Source of the DNA: an uncultured Flavihumibacter sp.
GTDB taxonomy: Bacteria; Bacteroidota; Bacteroidia; Chitinophagales; Chitinophagaceae
Length of the DNA stretch: 5,224 nt
Reading direction: 5' to 3'
Assembly: GCA_946481605.1 (NCBI GenBank)
Contig: CAMLPA010000270.1
Coordinates: forward strand, 1 to 5,224
Part shown: positions 1 through 5,224 of the stretch, piece by piece
How positions within the stretch are numbered: the first letter of the stretch is position 1
Layout: every line of letters begins with the position of its first letter
Made by a program: the position numbers and the translations under genes
Notes under the pieces: generated by a model
The model's database searches: none
Seen by the model: the letters and a program-made list of their open reading frames with translations, nothing else
What the model was told of the DNA's origin: nothing

Positions 1-197
1 CGGTACCCGGCGGGCGTCACTTCTCCGCAGAGCCTGGCAGATAATAATACGAACATTGGCCGGAGTTGCTTACCTTTCCGCTTTACGATATACTGCATGA
101 TCCTGTCTAACAGCGCGATCCTGCTTTTCACCGCGAGCTCAAACTCCTTTTCGAACACTTTCAGTTCTTCCTGTATGACCGATTTTGCCAGTTTCAT
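1..197 (-). CDS. Polyprenyl diphosphate synthase, N-terminal part (runs off left edge)
   Basis: Reading the minus strand from the ATG at 197 gives 65 codons plus two bases with no stop. The product begins MKLAKSVIQEELKVFEKEF, and residues 42-47 read GKQLRP, the first conserved block of trans-isoprenyl diphosphate synthases; its Lys and Arg contact isopentenyl diphosphate in known structures. The following MFVLLSARLCGE is also typical. The family condenses isopentenyl diphosphate with an allylic diphosphate in the cytoplasm to build polyprenyl chains, in this phylum often the menaquinone side chain (inference). The two Asp-rich motifs that bind magnesium lie beyond the edge, so chain length cannot be judged. 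No other ATG, GTG or TTG lies in frame between 197 and the in-frame stop at 282-284, so the start is firm. The gene is divergent from the OmpA-like gene. Confidence 0.85.
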   Translation of the reverse strand, partial: MKLAKSVIQEELKVFEKEFELAVKSRIALLDRIMQYIVKRKGKQLRPMFVLLSARLCGEVTPAGY

Positions 198-296
198 GTA
201 TTTGTGCCTGTTAGAGATGACCGTGCTGCAAGTTAGTGGTAAAGTTGCTGAAAGCGGGTATAAAAATTGCGTAGAGCCTTGTTAGTCAACAAAAAA

Positions 297-327
297 TTTG
301 GTAATTAAGGTACTATATATATTTTTG
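297..327 (+). promoter_or_regulatory. Bacteroidota-type promoter of the OmpA-like gene
   Basis: A TTTG at 297-300 is followed after 19 bp by TATTTTTG at 320-327, a full match to the TAnnTTTG -7 element used by the primary sigma factor of this phylum. Transcription should begin near 332-335, giving a leader of about 37-40 nt before the ATG at 372. The leader is A/T-rich with no Shine-Dalgarno sequence. The start site is inferred, not observed. Confidence 0.75.
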
Positions 328-334
328 CCGAACT

Positions 335-347
335 AAATGGCCCATTT
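335..347. promoter_or_regulatory. Short dyad at the predicted transcription start
   Basis: AAATGG at 335-340 and CCATTT at 342-347 are perfect inverted arms around a single C. A one-base loop cannot form a good RNA hairpin, so if it functions it is more likely a protein-binding half-site pair just downstream of the predicted start. It could also be chance in A/T-rich DNA. No regulator is recognisable nearby. Confidence 0.2.
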
Positions 348-371
348 TTAAACACTTAACAATAATAAGTT

Positions 372-2009
372 ATGGTAAGCAAAAAGTACAAATTTTTATT
401 CGGGCTTTTGTGCCTCGTTACATCAGGGTCCTTTGCCCAGGAGAAATCCGGCACAGGGTATGATGTGATGGACTCCTCTGTTATTCCTGCAAAAAGACTT
501 CCTCAGCACAACGAATTCATGAACAATTCTTACAGCTTTCCCGCCAAGCCGAGGAGCCAGTGGGAATTTGGTGTAAAAGGCGGTTTGTTCAACATCATTG
601 GTGATGTTCCTTCCGTAATGCCTACTCCAGGTTTCGGACTTCACGTTAAAAAAGACCTCGGTTATGTATTCGCCCTTCGTATGGAATACATGTGGGGTAT
701 GGGTAAAGGATTGAACTGGAAACAAAGAGACGCAGGTTTCTCCACTGCTCAACGTGGTGTAGGATATGGTCAACCAGCAAGTCCTGTTGCATTTGACAAC
801 TACAGAACCCGTGTACAGGATCTTGGTATCCAGGGTGTTGTAACTTTCAATAACATTCGTTTCCACAAGAAGCAATCTAACTTTATTGGATATGTGTTCG
901 CAGGTATTGGCGGAACCATCTCCAAAACCTATCAGGATCTGCTGAATGGGAATGCGTTGTATAACTTTGCCAGCATAAACGGCAACGATTATGACAATAG
1001 AAAAGATACTAAAGACGCCCTGAAGGATCTGCTCGACGGAGATTACGAAACTAAAGCTGAAAACGACAACGAAGGTGAACTCTTCAAAGAAAGATTCAAC
1101 CCTTCCGCTACAGTTGGTCTTGGTATGGCTTTCCGTCTCGGTAAGCGCGTAAGCCTGGCCTTTGAAGATCGTATGACCTTCACTGGTGATGACCTGCTTG
1201 ACGGTCAGCGTTTCCAGAACGTAGGTGTTGCCAACAACATTCTTACGCCTGATAAGGACTTCATGAACTTCTTCAGCGTTGGTCTGAACTTCAACATTGG
1301 TAGCGCCACTAAGCGCGTAGCACCATTGTGGTGGCTGAATCCGCTGGATTACGCTTACAACGAAATCAACGCTCCACGTCACATGAAGCTGCCCAAGCCA
1401 GTATTGGACGATGCTGATGGCGACGGTGTTACAGATCAGTTCGACCAAGAGCCTAACACGCCTGCTGGTGCTCCCGTTGATTCTCACGGTGTTAGCCGCG
1501 ATACAGATGGTGACGGTGTACCTGACTACAAAGACAAAGAACTGGTTACCCCAACACAATGCCAGCCTGTTGACGCTGACGGTGTAGGTAAATGCCCAGA
1601 GCCAGCATGCTGCGCTGAACTGAGAGACCTGATCGCTAAAGGTAACTTCGGTGGTTGCGGTATCGGTGACCTGCCAAGCGTGTCTTTCACTGGCAGAAAC
1701 GTGAAACTGAGCCAGGACGCACAAGCTGTTCTCGCCGGTGTAGCTGCTAAAATCCGCAATAACCCCAACTGTAAAGTTGCCGTGGTTGGTTACGGAGATG
1801 CCAACAAATCTGCTCAACAACTGAGCTGGGATCGCGTAAACGCTGTTATCAACTACCTCGTTGAGAAAGAAGGTATCAGCAACGACCGCTTCGTATTCAA
1901 ATACGGTGAAGCTGGTGGCGACCCCAACACTGTGGACCTGCGCGACGGTTCTAACGAAGAAGGACCCAACAACGTGCCTGCTCCGCACCCCAATCTGAGA
2001 AGAAAATAA
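372..2009 (+). CDS. OmpA-family outer membrane protein with acidic calcium-type repeats
   Basis: This 545-residue protein probably anchors the outer membrane to peptidoglycan. Residues 1-22 form a signal peptide (KKYK, hydrophobic core, cleavage after SFA before Q23). Residues about 62-312 alternate aromatic and small residues as in a beta-barrel (WEFGVKGGLF, FSVGLNFNIG), with a long charged segment at about 203-242. Residues 346-390 hold two DxDGDGVxDxxD thrombospondin type 3-like repeats. Residues about 436-545 form an OmpA C-terminal domain: VVGYGD at 471-476 replaces the usual GHTD but keeps the Asp, and Arg488 in LSWDR is kept; these two normally bind diaminopimelate. The extreme C-terminus diverges from the usual NRRV ending, closing with NLRRK. 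All six cysteines of the mature form lie at 397-467. Codons are strongly biased (no TTA, CTA or TCA after codon 18), suggesting high expression. It is probably transcribed alone. The ATG at 372 fits the signal peptide and the upstream promoter. Confidence 0.88.
   Translation: MVSKKYKFLFGLLCLVTSGSFAQEKSGTGYDVMDSSVIPAKRLPQHNEFMNNSYSFPAKPRSQWEFGVKGGLFNIIGDVPSVMPTPGFGLHVKKDLGYVFALRMEYMWGMGKGLNWKQRDAGFSTAQRGVGYGQPASPVAFDNYRTRVQDLGIQGVVTFNNIRFHKKQSNFIGYVFAGIGGTISKTYQDLLNGNALYNFASINGNDYDNRKDTKDALKDLLDGDYETKAENDNEGELFKERFNPSATVGLGMAFRLGKRVSLAFEDRMTFTGDDLLDGQRFQNVGVANNILTPDKDFMNFFSVGLNFNIGSATKRVAPLWWLNPLDYAYNEINAPRHMKLPKPVLDDADGDGVTDQFDQEPNTPAGAPVDSHGVSRDTDGDGVPDYKDKELVTPTQCQPVDADGVGKCPEPACCAELRDLIAKGNFGGCGIGDLPSVSFTGRNVKLSQDAQAVLAGVAAKIRNNPNCKVAVVGYGDANKSAQQLSWDRVNAVINYLVEKEGISNDRFVFKYGEAGGDPNTVDLRDGSNEEGPNNVPAPHPNLRRK
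1410..1535 (+). repeat. Two thrombospondin type 3-like repeats inside the OmpA-like gene
   Basis: Codons 347-358 and 377-388 both encode the pattern DxDGDGVxDxxD, exactly 30 codons apart, and the DNA is visibly similar (GATGCTGATGG and GATACAGATGG). A decayed third copy may follow at residues 401-405 (DADGV). Such acidic repeats bind calcium in known proteins and often link the barrel to the OmpA domain. Confidence 0.8.
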
Positions 2010-2031
2010 ACACACTTTTTGCCTCTCATAC

Positions 2032-2060
2032 AAAAGCCCTCCTTTAAAGGAGGGCTTTTT
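2032..2060 (+). terminator. Intrinsic terminator of the OmpA-like gene
   Basis: Arms AAAAGCCCTCC (2032-2042) and GGAGGGCTTTT (2049-2059) are perfect complements around TTTAAA, followed by T-rich sequence, 22 bp after the stop codon. The whole 28-bp unit is self-complementary, with A's on its left side as well, so it could act in both directions, although no convergent gene is present. Confidence 0.92.
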
Positions 2061-2126
2061 ATCATTTAATTAACGGCAGAAGAACCGGTTCACCACGGAT
2101 TTTCACACATATTTGAAGAAATATTT

Positions 2127-2134
2127 TAACTTTG
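2127..2134 (+). promoter_or_regulatory. Promoter -7 element of bamD
   Basis: TAACTTTG matches TAnnTTTG exactly and ends 8 bp before the bamD ATG at 2143. A clear upstream TTG at the expected distance is missing; only a T-rich ATTTTC lies near 2100. If it is real, the transcript has a leader of only a few bases. The ten bases TTTAACTTTG recur identically ahead of rpoZ. Confidence 0.55.
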
Positions 2135-2142
2135 CCGACTTT

Positions 2143-2964
2143 ATGAGATCATTCTTCTGTCTTCTTGCGGCCGTTCTCTTATTCAGCTCCTGCTCCAAAT
2201 TCAGCAAGGTGCAGAAAAGTACCGACTATGAGTACAAACTCAAAATGGCCGATACTTACTTCGAAAAGAAAAAGTATTACTACGCACAGCAACTTTACGA
2301 GGAACTGTTTCCTGTTTTCAAGGGAACAGAAAAGTTTGAGGACCTCTACTATAAATTCGCCTACAGCTTTTACAATATGCGCGATTACCTGAGCGCTGAA
2401 AACTATTTTAAAGGCTTCCTCGAAGTGTTTCCTACCTCTCCTCGCGCTGAAGAAATGGATTTTATGCGCGCATTCAGCTATTACAAACAGTCTCCTAAGG
2501 TTGAACTGGATCAGGCCAACACGTACAAGGCCATGAATATGATGCAGACTTTCATCAATACGCACCCCGGTTCGGAAAAGGTGAAAGAAGCAACGGCCAT
2601 TATCGATGAATGCCGGGCTAAACTTGAACTGAAAGAATACAGAAATGCTGAATTGTATTACAATGTAGGACAGTACAGGGCTGCAGGTATTGCATACACT
2701 GCATTGATGAATAATTTCCCCGATTCTTACAAAAGTGAAGAATACAAGATACAGGTGATTAAATCGTATTATCAGTTCGCTTCAATGAGTATCCCGGAGA
2801 AAAAAAGAGAACGTTTTGAACAGGTAATCGGTGAAGTGAACGACTTTACCGACCGCTTCCCCGAGAGTAAGTTATTGCCGGAAGCAAAAAGATATTTAAC
2901 TTTGTCCCAAAATAATATAAACGCAGTTACAAATGAGCAAGTTAAGAAGACAACTGGGCGCTAA
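2143..2964 (+). CDS. bamD: BamD, outer membrane protein assembly lipoprotein
   Basis: BamD is the essential periplasmic lipoprotein of the Bam complex, which folds and inserts beta-barrel proteins in the outer membrane. From the ATG at 2143 the product has 273 residues, near the usual size. MRSFFCLLAAVLLFSSC is a lipoprotein signal, with Cys17 as the lipidated residue. Helical TPR-like repeats follow at about 29-59 (KMADTYFEKKKYYYAQQLYE), 66-100 (YYKFAYSFYNMRDYLSAENY), 102-146 and 167-197 (AELYYNVGQYRAAGIAY, NNFPDS), with another helix pair to about 250. A TTG at 2113 would add ten residues, but I prefer the ATG because the lipobox then sits at normal distance and the likely -7 element at 2127-2134 falls between the two starts. 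The last 32 bp overlap rpoZ in another frame. BamA is not in the window. Confidence 0.92.
   Translation: MRSFFCLLAAVLLFSSCSKFSKVQKSTDYEYKLKMADTYFEKKKYYYAQQLYEELFPVFKGTEKFEDLYYKFAYSFYNMRDYLSAENYFKGFLEVFPTSPRAEEMDFMRAFSYYKQSPKVELDQANTYKAMNMMQTFINTHPGSEKVKEATAIIDECRAKLELKEYRNAELYYNVGQYRAAGIAYTALMNNFPDSYKSEEYKIQVIKSYYQFASMSIPEKKRERFEQVIGEVNDFTDRFPESKLLPEAKRYLTLSQNNINAVTNEQVKKTTGR
2875..2904 (+). promoter_or_regulatory. Internal promoter of rpoZ inside the bamD coding region
   Basis: TTG at 2875-2877, a 19-bp gap, then TAACTTTG at 2897-2904 gives both elements of the Bacteroidota promoter at good spacing. Predicted start is near 2909-2912, about 22 nt before the rpoZ ATG at 2933. It lies wholly within the 3' end of bamD, so rpoZ may be made both by readthrough from bamD and from its own start. 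Confidence 0.6.
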
Positions 2965-3274
2965 TACCAGCAACGTGGTGGAAACCAAAAGTCTGCTCGA
3001 AATCAAGAACAGAACCGGTAACTTGTACGAGTCTATCACGATCATCGCTAAAAGAGCCAACCAGATCAATATTGCGCTGAAAGAAGAACTGCACAACAAA
3101 CTGGAAGAGTTCGCAAGCCATACCGATAGCCTCGAAGAGATTCACGAAAACAAGGAGCAGATTGAAATTTCCCGTGCGTATGAAAGAATGCCTAACCCTG
3201 CGCTGCTTGCCACACAGGAGTTCATGGACGAAAAAATCTACCACAGAAAGAACAACGACGACCTGTTCAGTTGA
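2933..3274 (+). CDS. rpoZ: RNA polymerase omega subunit (Bacteroidota Rpb6-like)
   Basis: This 113-residue protein matches the omega/Rpb6 subunit, which clamps the C-terminal part of beta-prime and helps assemble RNA polymerase. Residues 28-45, TGNLYESITIIAKRANQI, align with the conserved GNRFDLVLVAARRARQM helix of E. coli omega. A helical charged segment follows at 48-78 (KEELHNKLEEF, EEIHENKEQIE). The tail at 85-113 (RMPNPALLATQEFMDEKIY) is characteristic of the Bacteroidota form as I recall it and makes it longer than the roughly 90 residues of E. coli omega. The ATG overlaps the bamD end by 32 bp, and no Shine-Dalgarno sequence is present. A hairpin terminator follows the stop codon. The position between bamD and coaBC is common in this phylum. 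Confidence 0.88.
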   Translation: MSKLRRQLGANTSNVVETKSLLEIKNRTGNLYESITIIAKRANQINIALKEELHNKLEEFASHTDSLEEIHENKEQIEISRAYERMPNPALLATQEFMDEKIYHRKNNDDLFS

Positions 3275-3310
3275 TTTTTTGATTTCATTTACGATATAAT
3301 ACCTAATTTC

Positions 3311-3335
3311 AAGCGGCCTTCCCGGCCGCTTTTTT
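3311..3335 (+). terminator. Intrinsic terminator after rpoZ
   Basis: AAGCGGCC (3311-3318) pairs with GGCCGCTT (3324-3331) around a TTCCC loop, and six T's (3330-3335) follow, then GTTTT. It is GC-rich and strong, 36 bp past the rpoZ stop and only 18 bp before the coaBC start codon. Confidence 0.9.
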
Positions 3336-3353
3336 GTTTTAAGCCTCACCCAC

Positions 3354-4550
3354 ATGTTTCAAGGCAAAAAAATATTGTTAGGAATCTCCGGCTCCATCGC
3401 CGCTTACAAAATCATTCTCCTCACCCGGTTGCTCACGAAATCCGGAGCTGAGGTGAAAATTGTAATGACACCTGCTGCCAGAGACTTTGTTTCTCCGCTT
3501 ATGCTTTCCACGCTTGCCGGAAACCAGGTTTTGGTGGAACTCGCCGACAATGCCTCCTGGTCCAACCATGTGATGCTGGGCCGCTGGGCCGATATCATGG
3601 TGGTTGCGCCGTTAAGTTGTAATACACTTGCTAAGATGGCCACCGGCCTATGCGATAACCTTTTGCTGGCCACCTGGCTTTCCGCGACCTGCCCTGTAAT
3701 GGTGGCGCCTGCCATGGATGAGGATATGTGGCACCATCCCACTACTAAAAACAATCTTACAAAACTGGAAAGTTTCGGTGTTCGCATTTTACAGGTAGGA
3801 AACGGTCCGCTGGCAAGCGGTCTTACCGGAGATGGAAGAATGGCGGAACCAGAAGAAATTTTAAAAGAACTGGAACATTTCTTTTTCCATACCCAACAGC
3901 TTAAAGGGAAGAAAGTGCTGATTACAGCAGGTCCCACGCACGAACGGATAGATCCTGTGCGTTTTATCGGCAATCATTCCTCCGGGAAAATGGGACAAGC
4001 GCTCGCATTGGAACTCGCAAACCGCGGGGCAGAAGTGACCCTCGTTTCCGGACCGGTGAAACAACCATTAAACGATGCGCGCATTGAAGTGATTCCCGTT
4101 GTTTCAGCGCAGGAAATGTACGATGCAGCGGTGTCTTATTTCCCGTTCACGGACCTGGCCATTATGGCCGCAGCAGTGGCGGATTACATGCCGGTTACGG
4201 TGAGCGATGAAAAAATTAAAAAGAAGGAGGCCGTTTTTTCAATTGAACTGACCAAAACGCCAGATATTTTAAAGAAACTGGGTGAAGTGAAACGAACGGA
4301 TCAGTTACTGGTAGGTTTCGCACTGGAATCCACCAACGAGAAGGAATATGCGAAAGGAAAACTGGTGGCCAAGAATGCAGATTTCATTGTCATGAATTCG
4401 CTCCGCGAAGCCGGTGCCGGTTTCGGACACGATACCAATAAAATTACCGTTTTTGGGAAAGATGGAACGGAAACAGCATTTCCACTCAAATCAAAAAAAG
4501 AAGTAGCCACGGATATTGTGAACCTGTTAATGCCTCACCTGAATGCTTAA
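3354..4550 (+). CDS. coaBC: CoaBC: phosphopantothenoylcysteine synthetase/decarboxylase
   Basis: This cytoplasmic enzyme joins 4'-phosphopantothenate to cysteine (CoaB domain) and decarboxylates the product with FMN (CoaC domain) to 4'-phosphopantetheine for coenzyme A. At 398 residues it is full length. CoaC spans about 1-180: GISGSIAAYK (10-19) is the FMN-binding loop and His72 in SNHVMLGRWAD is the catalytic His. The usual PxMNxxMW motif reads PAMDEDMW (119-126), with Asp122 for Asn, and the flexible-clamp ACG reads ASG (154-156), with Ser155 for Cys; spacings match E. coli His75, Asn125 and Cys158 exactly. CoaB spans about 185-398: LITAGPTHERIDPVRFIGNH, SSGKMG, MAAAVADYMP (271-280), KIKK, VGFALES and GFGHDTNKI are all present. 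It lies 18 bp after a terminator, has no evident promoter or Shine-Dalgarno sequence, and overlaps porD by 8 bp. Confidence 0.96.
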   Translation: MFQGKKILLGISGSIAAYKIILLTRLLTKSGAEVKIVMTPAARDFVSPLMLSTLAGNQVLVELADNASWSNHVMLGRWADIMVVAPLSCNTLAKMATGLCDNLLLATWLSATCPVMVAPAMDEDMWHHPTTKNNLTKLESFGVRILQVGNGPLASGLTGDGRMAEPEEILKELEHFFFHTQQLKGKKVLITAGPTHERIDPVRFIGNHSSGKMGQALALELANRGAEVTLVSGPVKQPLNDARIEVIPVVSAQEMYDAAVSYFPFTDLAIMAAAVADYMPVTVSDEKIKKKEAVFSIELTKTPDILKKLGEVKRTDQLLVGFALESTNEKEYAKGKLVAKNADFIVMNSLREAGAGFGHDTNKITVFGKDGTETAFPLKSKKEVATDIVNLLMPHLNA

Positions 4551-5224
4551 GTCAAACTTTATCATCTGTCTGCTGCTGGCAACCGGTCTTTCGGTTAATG
4601 CGCAGGAACTTCGTGCGAAAGTAACGGTGATCTCTAACCGTGTAAGTTCGCAGACCGATAAAAAAATATTTCAGACACTTCAAACCGCGCTCAACAACTT
4701 CCTCAACAACAGGAAATGGACAAACGACGCTTTTCAACCACAGGAAAGAATCGAGTGTAACTTCCTCATCAATATCGACCAGGCATTGGAAAACAATGCA
4801 TTCAAAGCGTCACTGACCGTACAGGCCGCCAGACCGGTGTACAACTCTTCTTATTTGAGTCCGTTGGTGAACTATCTCGACAACGCGCTCACGTTTCGCT
4901 ATGCGCAGTTTACCCCGCTTGAATTCAACGAAAACCGCATTCAGGGCAGCGATCCGCTCGCGTCCAATCTTACGGCCACACTGGCTTATTATGTTTACAT
5001 CATTTTAGGAATGGATTATAATTCCTTCTCGCTGAAAGGAGGGGATGTATATTTTCAGAAAGCGCAGAATGTAGTAAACAACGCGCCTGAGAGCAGGGAC
5101 ATTACCGGCTGGAAAGCATTCGATGGTATGCGCAACCGCTACTGGCTCACGGAAAACCTGCTCAGCGCAAGGTACACACTGGTGCACGATGCCATGTACG
5201 ATTATTTCAGAAACGGGTTCGATA
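4543..5224 (+). CDS. porD: PorD-like (DUF4835) type IX secretion-associated protein, 3' end beyond window
   Basis: The frame is open from the ATG at 4543 to the right edge, giving 227 residues of a family usually near 300. Residues 1-20 form a signal peptide (MLKSNFIICLLLATGLSVNA, cleavage before Q21), so the product is periplasmic or outer-membrane associated. Family landmarks follow: TDKKIFQTLQTALNNFLN (38-55), RKWTNDAF (57-64), ERIECNFLINI (68-78), ARPVYNSSY (96-104), LAYYVYIILGMDYNSFSL (147-164), GGDVYFQKAQ and GWKAFDGMRNRYWL (189-202). The family is annotated as PorD, linked to the type IX secretion system of Bacteroidota; its exact role is not clear to me, and involvement here rests on that annotation. 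The start overlaps the coaBC end by 8 bp (ATGCTTAA), implying translational coupling. recN is the expected next gene but is not visible. Confidence 0.88.
   Translation, partial: MLKSNFIICLLLATGLSVNAQELRAKVTVISNRVSSQTDKKIFQTLQTALNNFLNNRKWTNDAFQPQERIECNFLINIDQALENNAFKASLTVQAARPVYNSSYLSPLVNYLDNALTFRYAQFTPLEFNENRIQGSDPLASNLTATLAYYVYIILGMDYNSFSLKGGDVYFQKAQNVVNNAPESRDITGWKAFDGMRNRYWLTENLLSARYTLVHDAMYDYFRNGFD

Noticed and set aside
228..235. TAACTTGC on the minus strand as a promoter for the polyprenyl synthase gene
   Set aside because: It is one T short of TAnnTTTG and lacks a TTG at the expected upstream distance. No better minus-strand match was found in 198-371, so the promoter of that gene is undetermined.
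97..285. A 62-codon plus-strand frame starting MILSNSAILLF
   Set aside because: It lies opposite the clearly homologous polyprenyl synthase N-terminus and is Ser/Phe-rich, as expected for an antisense reading.
423..2033. A 536-codon open frame on the minus strand, opposite the OmpA-like gene
   Set aside because: It is in exact codon register with the sense gene, so its stops could come only from sense TTA, CTA or TCA codons, which the strongly biased gene avoids; the left bound is the sense TCA at codon 18. Its right end covers the terminator, it has no promoter match, and its translation resembles no family.
2032..2059. The perfect 28-bp palindrome considered as an attachment site or mobile-element end
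   Set aside because: Its GC-rich stem, T-run and position just after a stop codon fit an intrinsic terminator, and no second copy, target duplication or recombinase is present.
2113..2142. TTG start at 2113 adding ten residues (KKYFNFADF) to BamD
   Set aside because: The ATG at 2143 gives a compact lipoprotein signal, and a perfect -7 promoter element lies between the two starts. The longer form remains possible but less likely.
3404..3973. A 189-codon minus-strand frame inside coaBC
   Set aside because: It is a shadow of a full-length, well conserved gene; no recognisable domain, promoter or start context.
4552..4737. A 61-codon minus-strand frame opposite the porD start
   Set aside because: The plus strand here encodes the signal peptide and conserved blocks of PorD, which explains the sequence.

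Overview
The window looks like ordinary chromosomal DNA from a member of the Bacteroidota, possibly a Chitinophagaceae-type organism (family-level placement is a guess). Four signs point there: promoter elements of the Bacteroidota type (TTG/TTTG, about 19 bp, TAnnTTTG), no Shine-Dalgarno sequences before the start codons, an Rpb6-like omega subunit, and a PorD (DUF4835) gene directly after coaBC. Base composition is moderate. No mobile element, CRISPR array, tRNA or rRNA gene is visible, and no stretch over 300 bases lacks a gene.

Layout. At the left edge, on the minus strand, is the N-terminal part of a polyprenyl diphosphate synthase (1-197). A divergent intergenic region of about 175 bp follows, with a strong promoter match pointing right. 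It drives a large OmpA-family envelope protein (372-2009) with a signal peptide, a predicted beta-barrel, calcium-binding-type acidic repeats and a C-terminal peptidoglycan-binding domain. This gene ends in a perfect hairpin terminator, so it is probably monocistronic.

Next is the cluster bamD - rpoZ - coaBC - porD, an order I recall as common in Bacteroidota, often with recN next. bamD encodes the lipoprotein of the outer-membrane beta-barrel assembly machine. rpoZ encodes RNA polymerase omega and overlaps the end of bamD by 32 bp, with its own promoter match inside bamD. A second hairpin terminator closes bamD-rpoZ. coaBC encodes the two-domain coenzyme A biosynthesis enzyme. porD, a gene linked to type IX secretion, overlaps coaBC by 8 bp and runs off the right edge.

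The cluster mixes outer-membrane biogenesis (BamD, PorD, and next door the OmpA-like protein) with housekeeping (omega, CoA). I found no clear undescribed system. The best leads are the CoaBC decarboxylase domain, where Asp and Ser stand at two positions that are Asn and Cys in the E. coli enzyme; the promoter nested in bamD; the apparent lack of a private promoter for coaBC-porD; and a six-cysteine cluster in the OmpA-like protein.
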